NCBI GenBank assembly: GCA_034190945.1
Contig: CM067219.1
Location: 7,745,005-7,809,004, forward strand
Reading direction: 5' to 3'
From: Octodonta nipae
Taxonomy: Eukaryota; Arthropoda; Insecta; Coleoptera; Chrysomelidae
Length of the DNA stretch: 64,000 nucleotides
The position numbers and the translations under genes were made by a program. The notes below the pieces were generated by a model. That model ran no database searches, was not told where the DNA came from, and worked only from the letters and a program-made list of their open reading frames with translations. Below, piece by piece: positions 1-10,839 of this stretch. How positions within the stretch are numbered: position 1 is the stretch's first letter; each line of letters starts with the position of its first letter.

Positions 1-600
1 ACAGGTTGGTTAGAAAAAAGCTAGAAAACAATTATATCGTGAATCCCACAAGCGGTTGATTACATATGATAGTTGAAAGATAGGGTGGAGTACAAAATAT
101 GTAATACAAATTGTTTTAAAAATTGGTAAAAGAATGTTATATATGTGGCTAGCCCCCTGGCAGTTGCAAATAAAGAATGGTTGTAATATGGGGTAGAGTG
201 GAATTATAGTTTAACAGCCAGCTGCATATATAGGGTGGTTGCAATATAGGCTGGAGAAGAATTGTAGTTATACAGAGTGATTAAAAAAAATTAGAAAAAT
301 AAATGTTTTATTGGGTTTCCTACAAGGTGTTGTATGTATACGATGGGTAGAAATATAGAGCGGAATATAAATAAATTTATAGTAGGTGGTTTAAAAAAAT
401 CCGAACAGAAGGTGTGGTCCACAGACAGTCGCATATACAGAATGGTTGGAAGATAAAGTGTTATTGTTATACAGGATGTTTGGCATATAAAGTGTTATAG
501 TTCTACAGGGTGGTTCACAAAATTCCGTCCTAGGGTATATAGAGGGAGGTTGAAGTTTATTATGGAGAGGAATTATTATAAAGAGTGTCTCAATAAATGT
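1..600 (+). repeat. Degenerate ~105 bp tandem satellite, array A
   Basis: The stretch cycles through degenerate versions of the same phrases: 'acagggtggtt', 'gaaatatagggtggag', 'aattatagttatacag' and 'cagttgcatata'. Spacing of equivalent phrases is roughly 90-130 bases. The same family recurs at 22975-23760 on this strand and at 14515-14960 in reverse. Copies have diverged strongly. The minus-strand ORF at 391-627 lies inside and is not a gene. Confidence 0.75.
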
Positions 601-1034
601 TAGAGAATTGAAATTAAACAGAATCACTTAGTCTCATGTTAAATTTATGTACGTGGCTTATTTACAAAAACACGTTTTTTTCGAAACCTTGAAGTTCTGT
701 TACCCAAATATTAACACATTAATATTTAAGAAATATATATTCTTCCAGTTTTCATAAAATGATCTGCGTGATCCAGAACCTATAATGAAATCGTCGCAAG
801 TCAGTTTTTTTCAGTTACGTTAATTAGGTAACCTATAAGAACATCTCAACACTCATATTGTCAGATTCGTATTTATAGTACTAACTAATGTAGCATACTA
901 CATGGGGAAATTTTTCAATAATTTGGGTTTATACTTAAAAAAAATTATATCAACATTTCAAATTCTTTTTCCCTGGATTGCCATGAACTGGTTCACTCAT
1001 GGGTTTCACCTTGATGTTGAATGTTGGGACACGT

Positions 1035-1036
<2 letters not shown>
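601..1036. other. No gene seen
   Basis: AT-rich unassigned sequence between the satellite and an AT microsatellite. No domain, TIR or repeat of the window was recognised. Confidence 0.5.

Positions 1037-1075
<39 letters not shown>
1037..1075. repeat. (TA)n microsatellite
   Basis: An almost perfect TA dinucleotide run of about 39 bases. It directly adjoins the PLE-terminal-like sequence that follows. Confidence 0.95.
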
Positions 1076-1077
<2 letters not shown>

Positions 1078-1200
1078 AGTCGTAGGCTTTCACGGATGGA
1101 ATGTTAAGAAATATTTATCCGGGAATCAGTTCGTTATATTGATTCATCTTTGAATCCTGCGGACGTTTCGCCAAGGTCGCACTTGGCATTCTTAATGCGG
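1078..1200 (-). mobile_element. Penelope-like element terminal fragment, hammerhead-like
   Basis: On the minus strand a short stem (gccaag with cttggc) leads into 'cgaaacgtccgcagg', followed about 60 bases later by 'ccatccgtgaaagcc'. The layout resembles the terminal regions of Penelope-like elements, which can carry hammerhead ribozymes. The CUGAUGA half of a hammerhead core is not clear here, so this is a relic call. Confidence 0.4.
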
Positions 1201-2620
1201 TGTTACGTTAACTAGCTAACTTATGTTCGATACTTTTGTTTCAAATATCCAGTCAAATAAATTAATAAATTGATTTGAGTTATGAGGAACCCGCATCAAG
1301 CTTGTATTATCTCAAGGTAGCGCACAATACTCCAATCGCGTTACCCAATTTGCTTGAGCAGATTCCCATTCTGTCTCTAGCGTTTCATGGAAGGTGCCGA
1401 ATGAGCAAGGGAGATAACATACCGAAGCAATGTGTTGACGTAAGATGTAATGTTCGATTTTTCTAAAAGTGAGTATTGAACACCCAAGTAAATTTGGCAA
1501 TCCTTTTGGCTCTATATAGATGGGTTAGTAGGTATTCATCGTGTGTCATAATAGTTCAGAATTTGATGTATTTGTTCTTGATTGTTACACAGAACCCATA
1601 AGTATATGGGTATTTCAAGGAAAAAATAGTGGCGGAATGAAGTCTGGCAAATTTGGCATTCACTTCAAAAATGATGTCACTCACTATTAATAAAAATCTT
1701 TAAATGTAAAAAATAGTCATTTCTAAATTTCCAATGAATTGTTGCTCTATGATGTGGACACCCTGTATAGTAAATACACTGCAGAGGCCATATGATTTAA
1801 AAAAAAACTGCTTTAGGGCAACCCAAGAGCCTTTCGCTCTAAAAGCAACATCCACTTTCCTTTTTTTCCAAACGATGGAATATTTCAGTTGTCACTGCAG
1901 GAATTCTGTGAATTTGTTGAAACGTAATTAAAACAGTTAATTATCTTAATAGCGGCCGTTTGAAAATTAAAAGTCACAAAGGTAATTAGAAGAAATGAAT
2001 AAACAAGTTGTAACTGCATCCCTTCTGAGCGACCGACACAGCTAACGGCGCTCTATGAATTAATTAGAATATTCTATCAAAAGAGGTAAATTAATTATGT
2101 TTCGGGAGCCGCTTTACTTTTACAATTCTATGGGTACGGCTTTTTTCCATGACGTTACGTATACAAACGGGCTCTCGGAGTTGCCGAAAATACATATTAC
2201 GCATTTACAATTAAAACTCTTGTTAATTGCTTTCATTCGGTCACTGGATACAGGGGCAACTCCAAGTCAGTGAGGGATTGAGGCTTAGATTCAGGTCGTT
2301 TTGGTTTAATTGGGGCAAAACTTGAAAAAGCATGATATTAGTAAGTTGGGAAAATTTGGAATAACTCTAAAATTAAAGTGCTTTTAAACTTTTAAAGCTA
2401 TGTAACAAATAGGCAACAATAGATGTTTAAGGAACAATTTTTTGTAATAATAGGTATTCTTTAAGGAACGATTTTAGGCCCGATTCTGTTATAAAATTAA
2501 AATCATTTTTAATAATAAACACGCGTTGCTTAATTGTATATATTTTCATTTTTAATAACCGAAATATTCCTACTTGTCATCTGTCAAATAACATATGATA
2601 TTCTAGTACAAAAAATATAA
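1201..2620. other. Unassigned, no gene seen
   Basis: About 1.4 kb without a recognisable coding domain. The small ORFs at 1275-1500 overlap on opposite strands and look like chance. Nothing here matches the repeats elsewhere in the window. Confidence 0.45.
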
Positions 2621-2662
2621 AAGGCTGCACATTTAAAAATTAACCTCAAATTGGAACACCCT

Positions 2663-3080
2663 TTAGTATTTAATATTTGTCAGGATATGATCCAGGTACG
2701 AGATTTTACGGATTCTTATGGTGTACAGTAACTTTCTAACTCTATTTAAGCTTTGTAATATTGCTATATTAATTACATGATCAGTTCGAGGAGTTTTAAG
2801 GAGTTCCCGATAGGTCCACATTTCAAATGCTTCTAATCGATTCATGGCTGAAGTTGTGAGCGTCCATGATTCTACAACAGGAGTGAACAGACATAGCACT
2901 TTAACAGGCGAATTCGGAGATGCAGGTTACTATGGGCGTCACATAAAAGTCCTTGCAGTCGTATGAAGTTATTACCTGTTCTATTCTATAACTAATTTGT
3001 TTACCTATTCTAAATAAGAATTTGCTATGATGATGGTGTCGTCCGCGTATCTTATACTGGATATCAGTAATCTGATGATC
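2663..3080 (-). pseudogene. RTE-type LINE reverse transcriptase fragment
   Basis: Minus-strand remnant of the 3' part of a non-LTR retrotransposon polymerase. Near 3050 one frame reads YADDTIII, the catalytic YADD signature of reverse transcriptase. Downstream (2663-2899) a 78-codon frame reads ESWTLTT, RLEAFEMWTYRELL and then RKISYLDHIL. These match the order GxESWTL, LEAFEMWxYRR and RKLxYLGHI that I know from RTE-like LINE proteins after the palm domain. The two parts are in different frames with stops between them, and the N-terminal endonuclease is missing. It is a 5'-truncated, inactive copy. Clade assignment rests on remembered family consensus; the LINE nature is more secure than the clade. 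Confidence 0.7.
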
Positions 3081-3498
3081 TTTAATGCCATTTTCGAATG
3101 GTTTCTTGAAACTAAAATCAAGTATCCTTAAATGTTAATAAAACTATCGTTATAGTACTTGTTTTAAATAAAGCCAATGAACTTAGCGAGTTTCCGTGTG
3201 ACAACATCATCTAAATTTTCTACGTTTCGACTTTTGCTTTCGAGACGTTATTAGGAGACAAAATGAAAAAGAGAATGAAAAATGTACTCAATGAAAATCA
3301 GGTTGCAGATCGAACTTGTGGTCTCAGTCTTCATACTCCACAAGTCTTACTAAAAAAGTTATTTAGAAGTACAGGTTTAGGTCCAAGTCAGAGTCGCAAT
3401 CTGCCTACACTCCGCATCTCACATTAAATGTGTAATACTAATTTTAGTATTTATTTAATCCATAAAAATTGGCATAAGCCCAAACAAATTTAGTATGA

Positions 3499-4167
3499 GT
3501 GAGAAGGTATTGTCAATACCTTTCAAAATTTAAAATTACTGACCTCAGTGGCCCTGTGACGTTATCTGTTACCACTAGTAGAGTTTACAACCGTTTCTTA
3601 ACCTATATACGGGGCACATCAGAGAAAATTGGAAGAATCCTAAACAAACTTAAAATTCAAACAGTCTTCTCAACACATAAAAAGATAAAAGACATATCAA
3701 ATCCAAAAGATAAAATTGCATTGGAAAGCCATGGAGATTACGAAATTCCATGCTTAGACTGTAATTTGTTCGACACCGGTCAATCCAACAGAAAAATTAG
3801 TGCCAGCAAACAAGAACACATAAATTCCGTGAAACAAAAAGTAAGCACATCAGCATTAGCCCAACACACCATGAACACGGGACATAGTATAAATGTCGAA
3901 GAGACTCCAAAAAAAGCAAAGACCGTTCTATTTGCAAGCAAATTCATGGCGTCGGTTTTTTGGGGTGAGCGTGGGATAAATTTCTATGATTATTTTGAAA
4001 AAGGAAAAACTATCAACAGCGAGTATTATACGAACATACTAAGTGAAGAAAGTAAGCAACGATGGCCGCATTTGGCCAAGAAGAAAGTGTTGTTTCATGA
4101 ATTCGTATTCAAAATTAATGAATTAAGGTTTGAGTTGCTGCCTCGTGCACCCTGTTCTCCAAATTAA
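3499..4167 (+). pseudogene. Chimeric ORF: PLE GIY-YIG region fused to mariner transposase
   Basis: An uninterrupted 222-codon frame joins two unrelated mobile-element proteins. Residues about 35-136 are the C-terminal part of a Penelope-like polymerase: the linker TYIRGTSEKIGRILNKL, then a degenerate GIY-YIG nuclease (GDYEIPCLDCNLFDTGQSNRKIS; the expected YIGQTNR is altered) and ALAQHTMNTGHSI. From residue about 137 it becomes a DD34D mariner transposase: PKKAKTV, KFMASVFWGERGINF, YFEKGKTINSEYY, HLAKKKVLFH. The second catalytic Asp (HxDNA) is deleted, and the third-site motif reads SPN followed by a stop. Mariner-like residues continue past the stop (APSDCFLF) to 4320, where another transposon is inserted. 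The long frame is probably chance survival, but the join is real sequence. Confidence 0.75.
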
Positions 4168-4320
4168 GCACCCTCGGATTGTTTTCTCTTCCTGAATTTA
4201 AAAAAATTGTTTAGTGTTCAAAGATTTTCCAACGATGAGGAAGTGATGTCGGCAGTAAATATCTATTTTGAGAAGCAAGACGGTTCTTGTTATATAAAGG
4301 GAAGAGCTGGGAAAAGTGTA
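3907..4320 (+). mobile_element. DD34D mariner relic, left part
   Basis: Transposase catalytic domain from PKKAKTV through APSDCFLFLNLKK and FSNDEEV to a C-terminal YIKG. It has no 5' TIR because the sequence before it is PLE. It is split at 4321 by a DD41D mariner and seems to resume at 6256, where 'gattatgttgtaaataaat' matches the expected end of a mariner ORF and its 3' UTR. Confidence 0.65.
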
Positions 4321-4322
4321 TA

Positions 4323-6253
4323 CAGGGTGAGTTTTTTTTTTTGATGATCAGTATGGGGATCTCGGAAACTACTGGAGATAGAGCAATGGTTAAATTGGGA
4401 AAAATTTGCAGTTTTACTGGCCCAATTTAATGACATTTTCGGATTAAGTCATGGCTTACTAGATATTTTGAAAAACACGAAATTCTGTGGATTTAGTAAA
4501 ATCCCTCTAGCTCCTTTGTTTTTGATTTTAGAAAAAAAGTGTAAATATCAAAATTGAAGGGAATTGTATCCCGAATATGATTGTCATGTCTTCATTTGCG
4601 TGACAGCTCTCGTTTTCGAGATATGACACAAACTTATCTTTTTTAAATAGAAACCATGGTTGGCTATGACCTCAATAATACGGACATTTTTAGAGCTTTT
4701 CAACAATATAATAGTCGATATAGTTATTCACAAAAATAAGGGAGTTATGGATGCTTTTCTCTCTTATTTTCACTTTTAACGTAGGTAGCCATGAAAAACA
4801 TTGTGTTCACTTTGACGTTGCCTCATTTGAGAGTAATTCCTTTAGTAGTGCTAAACTGACAGTCGATATTGACCAGTTTTCGTGATAAAATGGAATATTC
4901 TAACGAAGAAAAACTGAATATGGTGGAATCATATGCCATAAAATTCAGTTCGTGCAGCTGAGGAATACTTTCATAGATATTTTAATCGTTGTCAACCTGC
5001 TCTATGTACGTTTAAGAGGCTTTACTATAGTTTACGCATATATGGATCTTTTACGAATTAACGAAACAGCACAAATAAATGTTTTGGCAATGGTAAATCA
5101 AAATCCATCTACATCAATTCGTGAGATTGCGGCAGAAGCTGTCACATCTCAACGAACTGTAGTTAAGGTACTGAAAGCGCACAAGTTCCACCCGTATAAA
5201 CTTTCAGTTTCTTAAACTTTGCATGCTGGTTACGAACATCGACGTATTTTGTTTTGTACATGGTCGAGAGACTTGTGCCTTGACAATCCACAGTTTCCAT
5301 TAAAGGTGTTATGTTCAGATGAAACTAGATTTACTAACTGCAGTATGTTCAATAGACACAATGAGCATATCTGGGCTAAAGAAAACCCTTTCCATGTAGA
5401 ACAAAGACGACGAATTTGAGAACTCGTTTAGAAATTGAGTGGTTTCAACATGATGGAGCACCTGCTCATAACTCGTTGTTAATAAGGCAACACTTAGATA
5501 ATATCTATCTAAACTCTTGGATAGGTAGAAATGGCCCAGGCGAATGGCCACCCCGGTCTCCCGATTTGGCAGTTGTAGACTTCTATTTATGAGGTGCGCT
5601 AAAAAACAAAGTATACAAAAGAAAGTATGCGACAGTTGGTGACCTAAGGGAGGCGGTATTATAAGCAATTGAAGAAATTGATAGGCGGTCTGTGAGGAAA
5701 GTGGTAATATCAATCTTAAAAAGATGCAATTTTTGTGTAAATAAAAATGGTGGACTTTTCGAATATAAATTGTAACCATTATTATGTACTTTAAGTTTTT
5801 AGTAAGTACCTACTTATTTAGTTTTTTCTTTATATATGATATACCTAATAAAAAAATCGTTCAATGTTTTTTGGAATAGTTATTAATAAATCAATCTATT
5901 TCATGGCCAACTACGTTAAAAGTGAAAATAAGAGAGAAAAGCATCCATAACTCCGTTATTTTTATAAATAACTGTATCGAGTGTTATATCGTTGAAGTGC
6001 TCTAAAAATGTCCGATTTTTGAGGTCATAGCCACTATAGTTTCCATTAAAAAAAAAAGATAAGTTTGTGTCATATCTCAAAAACGAGAGATGTCACGCAA
6101 ACGAGGACATGAAACATAAGTTGAATATATTCGTGATTCCCTTCGTTTTTTCAAAATATCTAGTAAGCTATGACTTTACAAACATCCGAAAGTGTCATTA
6201 AATTGGGCCAGTAAAACTGCAAATCTTTCCAAATTAAAAAAAAACTCACCCTG
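4323..6253 (+). mobile_element. DD41D mariner-like transposon, long TIRs
   Basis: Ends are 'cagggtgagtttttttttt' at 4323 and its reverse complement ending at 6253, each flanked by TA, the mariner target duplication. The inverted similarity runs about 450 bases inward (4323-4790 against 5900-6253), which is long for mariners. A degenerate transposase lies between. Relatives are the truncated reverse copy at 20199-21122 and the partial copy after the gap at 52123-53025. Confidence 0.85.
4890..5775 (+). pseudogene. DD41D mariner transposase, broken
   Basis: The transposase would bind the TIRs and cut and paste the element at TA sites. The N-terminus starts near the ATG at 4890 (MEYSNEEKLNMVE), then a frameshift leads into a helix-turn-helix region (VRAAEEYFHRYF) and a second HTH at 5080-5215 (TSIREIAAEAVTSQRTVVKVL). 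The catalytic domain shows SDETRF near 5320 (first Asp), FQHDGAPAH near 5450 (second) and RSPDLAVVD near 5570 (third). Exactly 41 residues lie between the second and third Asp, giving the DD41D class. An in-frame stop follows at VDFYL. The protein ends GGLFEYKL at 5775. At least three frame or stop lesions make it inactive. Confidence 0.8.
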
Positions 6254-6255
6254 TA

Positions 6256-6350
6256 TAGCTGAAAAGAGATTATGTTGTAAATAAATATATGTTTTCCAAT
6301 ATTTTGCGTTTTCGTTGTTGGGTCGGGTAACCTGGTACTATCCTCTTACA
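6256..6350 (+). mobile_element. DD34D mariner relic, right part
   Basis: Removing the TA-flanked insertion 4323-6253 would join this stretch to 4320 and continue the mariner C-terminus (residues like LKRDYV then stop) and an AT-rich 3' UTR. This makes the DD41D copy the younger of the two. Inference from consensus memory. Confidence 0.5.
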
Positions 6351-7873
6351 GAAACACACCCAGTATACAACTTCCAGTACCTACAGGAATCAGAATCACC
6401 TGGTGAATTTCATTCAGCATTGAATAGAAAGTAATCTCCAGCACCTCACAAAATACATAACAAAGTAATTTCGTGGTAGTCAAATAGTAAACAATCCTCC
6501 GAAAAGCCAAAGGGCTAAAAATAAAATTTTATCCACGTAACCTGTGCGAGAAATCTAAAAAATGTCACGTACAAAAGAGGCGGTCAATTTTAAAACAGTC
6601 ACAATACATTGGTCGCACTGTAATTATCACTTTTTGATTACCCGGCAAAAGTTCGACACTAATGAGACAACAAGAGTTTTTATGTACCAAATAAAATGCG
6701 AGCGTGTCGTTTTTCGATGACGTTTGTTAAAAATCGATGCATATGTGTTCATATGAATTGGGAGTTTTATATGAAATTTTTTTATATGTTTGACATCGAT
6801 AGGATAATATTGAAAATATCATAGAGAGGGTAGCGTAGCGTAAACACATCGACAAATATTTGATTTTCAATGAATATTCATTGAATTCAATAAAGCCATT
6901 TGGTTCTTTATTGACTTTCATGAATTTCCATTGTGATTTGAGAATATAACATGTACAGTTACATCCTTTGAACATTATTTATAGTTCGGTTGATTTAAAA
7001 TGAAAATCCTTTTGATATTTTGTTGTTGCAACATTTATTTTAATATATTCCAACAGATTTTAAAATTCAATTGTGGTAGTTTTATAAATGAAATATATTT
7101 AATTAACTACGTGACTTTACATTGGTTGTTATACTATACTACTAATATAATAGAAGTATTGTAATGATTTTATTTAGTCATCAGGTTGTTGGATTTAATT
7201 AAAAATACAATCGAACTCACTATTATTTATTTCCACTAATTTTACAATTTATCTTCAACATCTGATGTTTACTAAACTGCGACTAAATGCTAATTAAATT
7301 CTTTCGACAGCTCTCCGTATGTACATATTTCTTCTCGGAATTCTCTAGAAGGTTTCTCAATCATTCGATGAAATTCGATAAATTTCCATAGCGACAGCTG
7401 CCGACCTAGGGTCGCCAGACCATCATTTTGGATTCCACGAAATATCGGATACTTGGTGATTTTGCATAGATACTTTTTTGCGATACTTGGATACCCCTGT
7501 GGCTATTATGTTTCCATACTATTATCAATACTTGTTCGTGATTTCGACACTCTGATGGCCTCCACCTCCCGTTAACAGGTAGTGTAGTAGTAGCCTACAA
7601 AAGGCACGTGGAGAAATGTCAAGATGGATAAAAAATAAGGATCGAGTGTTAACCAACCATTGTTTCTAATGAGAAAAATATCGCTCTAGTTCAGCGGAAA
7701 AAATCCAACTGAGGTGTCCACACCGAAACATCCAAAAAATTCTGAAAATTGTTTTGTCCGATCGTATACTGAAATTGCATGAGTCAGTTACATTCTAAAG
7801 ATAATAAAAACCACAAACCAAAGCAACTAATAAATGTAAATGATATTAAATTTAGGTAAAAGTGGATATCGTA
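6351..7873. other. Unassigned, no gene seen
   Basis: AT-rich. The ORF at 6727-6975 has no recognisable domain. Around 7440-7510 the phrase 'gatacttgg' recurs. The copy after the gap carries about 44 extra bases near 54220. Confidence 0.45.
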
Positions 7874-8849
7874 CGAGGGCTGTCTTTTATATTTCGGGAT
7901 TAGAGAACAAAAACAAATATTAATCATCGAAAATCGCTTTATTGTTTTTCAAAATATGCCCTATGAAGATTTATACACTTTTGCATGCGTTTGAACCAAT
8001 TGTCGAAGCACTTTTTCCACTCTGATTGAGGTATCTGCAAAACATGCATTCTGAACGCAGCAAACGCTTCTTCAGGTGTCGAAAAATGTTGACCTCTCAG
8101 TTTGTTTTTTACGTACGGGAATAAAAAGAAGTCTTTTGGTGACAAGTCAGGTCTATAGGGCGGACGACTCATCAAATCAATGTTTTGAGTGGTCAAAAAT
8201 GCAGTTGTTTGAGCCGATGTGTGAGTGCTCGCATTATCGTGGTGAAGAGTGGTCCGTCTTCGGGGGTTGGTTTTCCTCATTTCTTGGAAGACAACTGTCA
8301 AACAAATGGTTGTGTACCACTCAGAATTGACGGTTCTGCTTTGTTCTAGCGGTGCAGTTGCGACATGTCCAGTTTTTCCGAAAAAACAGGCGATCGTTTG
8401 CTTGGGAGTGCTTCGTGCGTGAACAACTTTTGTTGGATTCGGCTCATCTTGAAACACCCATACAGTTATCCATGGTGTATAATATTGGTTATGATTTGGT
8501 TTAAATGCTCTTAGAGGTGCATGTTTATCAAAAAGGTTTAGAAGACGCTGATTAAAGAATTGAATTTTTTCGTCATACATGTCATTAAAAAAATATTATT
8601 CAGTGGTAAGGCCTCTAAATCACTTTGGAAATTGTTATAGTCTATGCGTCGAATAGCTCTATAATATTTTATCTGAGGGGAATCATTATTTATAAGTACA
8701 CGTATTCTAACATTGATTAAGAAGTGGTCTGATATGCCGCAATCAGCGACACAAGTTTCCATAATACTACTTAAGTTAGTATAAATTAGATCTAGTATAG
8801 AGAGTGACGTTGCGGATATTCCAGTAGGTTCGTTAATAAGTTGGTTCAT
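7874..8849 (-). pseudogene. Chimeric ORF: LINE endonuclease tail fused to mariner transposase (copy 1)
   Basis: On the minus strand the first part (8849 to about 8470) is the C-terminal half of a LINE apurinic-like endonuclease: NQLINEPTGISATSLSILDLIYTN, SDHFLI, then LFDKHAPLR and PWIT. The frame runs directly into a DD34D mariner transposase: VWVFQDEPNPTKVV, ACFFGKTGHVA, LHHDNASTH, PPYRPDLSPKDFFLFP, KMQKCINLHRAYFEKQ-like end. Exactly 34 residues separate the two last catalytic Asp. The mariner 3' TIR begins at 7874 ('cgagggctgtctttta') next to TA. The mariner lacks its N-terminal third and 5' TIR. In this copy an indel near 8580 breaks the frame; the copy at 54752-55663 is open throughout. 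Confidence 0.8.
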
Positions 8850-8869
8850 ATTAACTGTCGCAACTTTTT

Positions 8870-9430
8870 ATATGACTTTTTATATAAGTATTCTATTTTC
8901 TTAACGTTTTAACCAAGACTAACTCTAGTATGCGGAATCAATTAAATAAATATTTAACCCCAGTCAATATAAGCACTCCAGGAAATAGGTGCTTATTGAT
9001 AAAGGAAAGGCAAATATTCTCCGAATCGTTTCTGAATCGACAGAAAAATTGTTTTTCTTTTCGCTTTGTTCGCGTGACAGTTAAAGTTCCAAACGCTTCA
9101 AGTTTGAAATGGTGTCGCGTGTACGTCACCGAAACAAATATAAAAGACAACAATGGCGAACACTTTTTCGATGCTATTTTATTTCTCTTCGACAGTTGCT
9201 TGGATAAACAGTGACTTGTACTTTTCGACGTCAGAGTATTTTGAAATAGTTTCCATTCCTTAGAGATGGCAAACAAAGGACAAAACATTTCGTTTTGAAT
9301 GTTAGTGTAGGAAACTTCAACTGTTGTGGGCTGAAAATCTAGAGATGTTTGCTGTTAATGAAGAAGTGCTTTAACATAACATTGGTGATCATGGTGTAAA
9401 ACAAAACATATAATTATCCTCTCAGGGTTA
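8870..9430. other. No clear gene
   Basis: Overlapping opposite-strand ORFs at 8930-9288 show no recognisable domain. Sequence is shared with 55690-56240. Confidence 0.4.
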
Positions 9431-9433
9431 TTT

Positions 9434-9830
9434 ATGGCATCATCTAATTTAGTCTTATGGAGTTTAAAGAAATCACACCACACTGTATTTTATATTGGAC
9501 AAATATCTAGGCATTTAAATGTACCAATAACTCAACATAACGATTATATAATTTACCACAATGCCAAAAATTCAACGTTTGTGCATATGCTTGGCACTTT
9601 GATTATAAAACTCAATGGGACAATTCAAAAATATTGCTTAAAGAAGAACATAAAGCTAACAGAAAATTACAACAGTCGTCTTGTATTCTACTAAATAAAG
9701 ATATTTGTTATTCAATAGAATCAGTTGTATCTGGTTGCCTATAATTACCGATGAGAATGGTAAAGGTTTTTCCTAGGTTTTCTTTATGAGTTTAAGGGGA
9801 TCACCGTAACAACAGACATTATTTGATGGC
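9434..9830 (+). pseudogene. PLE C-terminal GIY-YIG fragment
   Basis: An 86-codon frame (9434-9694) reads VFYIGQISRHLNVPITQHNDYI and then FVHMLGTLIIK, the GIY-YIG endonuclease tail of a Penelope-like element (usual pattern YIGQTSRxLNxRIxEH...HAWxxGHxI). The expected Arg and Glu of the active site are altered. Downstream 'gtatctggttgcctataattaccgatgag' and 'aaggtttttcctaggttttc' match the 3' tails of the minus-strand PLE relics near 36180-36300, so these belong to one family. Confidence 0.65.
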
Positions 9831-9954
9831 ATTTTTGGAGACTAATTATTATTAACTGAGAACAAAATTCAACTAATATAAACACAACATTTTATTTCCG
9901 AAATATTGCAGTTTCTGAAAACAATAATAACTTCTGTCATCTTGAAAGGGTTGA

Positions 9955-10010
9955 TTTCACAACGTTTCAATAGCTTTAAATTTGCTTTCCTCATCAGGTG
10001 ACTGAATTTG
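9955..10010 (-). ncRNA. Hammerhead-ribozyme-like motif of a PLE
   Basis: The minus strand reads 'acctgatgagg', a 20-base arm pair with loop (aaagc with gcta), then 'ttgaaacgttg'. CUGAUGA and GAAAC are the two invariant parts of a hammerhead core, in the right order. Penelope-like elements are known to carry hammerheads in their terminal repeats. Stem I and the cleavage site were not resolved by eye. Confidence 0.4.
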
Positions 10011-10041
10011 TACACTGGGCAGGCTAATTATATATCCGGTC

Positions 10042-10290
10042 ATGATTATATTGTTACGAAATTTACCCAAAGCCGACCCTGTTATATTTCAATACGACAA
10101 CAAACGCTTTGAGATAAAAAATGGTTCTCGAAAAGACTCGGCACCTGTAGGAGTGATGATGATTTTTACGAGAATTTTCTATGCTGAGCTTATAAAGGAA
10201 GCAAGCCACGATGGAGAGTTCAGTTATACCGCGACGACTAGCGTATATGGGATTGTTATTCTGATATTTGAATCAGGTGGTTTAATGTAA
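10042..10290 (+). other. Unrecognised ORF, frame not conserved
   Basis: Open for 82 codons here, but the copy at 56853-57053 has one extra A that moves it into a different frame (KKWFSKRLGTCRSDDDFYENF). I recognise no domain in either frame. It lies between two PLE relics, so it may be PLE-derived or simply noncoding. Confidence 0.25.
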
Positions 10291-10364
10291 ATAAAGTTCT
10301 AGAAAAGTGAAAGTGAATATTAGTTTTATAATTTCAAATTGAATTGAATATTATACCAGTGCTG

Positions 10365-10830
10365 TTTTTTGTGAATTAACCTGGCCTGGTCGCAGCTGAT
10401 GACAAGCCTTTATTCCATAGTAATAAATGAGTTGCTCTCAAGGTTTCCTTTTTCTTCCCAAATGGTTTATCGAGTTCTTCAAGTCTAGTTAATCATGGTT
10501 TCCGGATATCTATTCGTCACATGCTCTTCTCTAAATTTTTTTATTTGAGCGCCTCTGGTGTGTTGCAAATTTTTTTTGCTGAATGAATTGTTTTGATGAT
10601 GCCAGTCATAGTTGTTGATGGATGGTTAGAATTGTAGTGTTGTTATAATCCTGTATGTGTGCAGACTGTTGTCTGGATTCCAGTCCTAGTCATTTCATCT
10701 CCATCGTGAATCTAATGGATGGTTGGGATCGGTTTAGGTGCTCCAGGAATGCGTGTAGTACTCTCTCTCTCTCTCCTTGTTGTCAAATACCGATGGTGTC
10801 GTCTACATATTGTTATAATATTGGTTGATA
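10365..10830 (-). pseudogene. PLE reverse transcriptase relic
   Basis: Read on the minus strand from about 10815, a YVDD-like catalytic motif (VDDTIGI) is followed by FLEHLNRSQPSIRFTMEM, then NNTTILTIH/NSNHPSTTMTGIIKTIH, a CNTPEALK stretch and, near 10380, DQARLIHKKQH. This is the order seen in Penelope-like polymerases from palm to thumb to the GIY-YIG linker. The frame changes several times. The (CT)n run at 10765-10785 sits inside the Glu/Arg-rich codons after VDDTIGI. The region between palm and thumb is shortened. Confidence 0.6.
10765..10785. repeat. (CT)n microsatellite
   Basis: Short pure CT run within the PLE relic, repeated at the equivalent place in the second copy near 57575. Confidence 0.9.
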
Positions 10831-10839
10831 ATATTCTAG

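Noticed and set aside
5315..5779. 154-codon minus-strand ORF, the longest in its region
   Set aside because: Antisense to the DD41D transposase catalytic domain, which has clear motifs on the plus strand.
8930..9288. 94 and 116 codon opposite-strand ORFs
   Set aside because: Frames shift between the two alleles (55777-56074) and no domain is visible.
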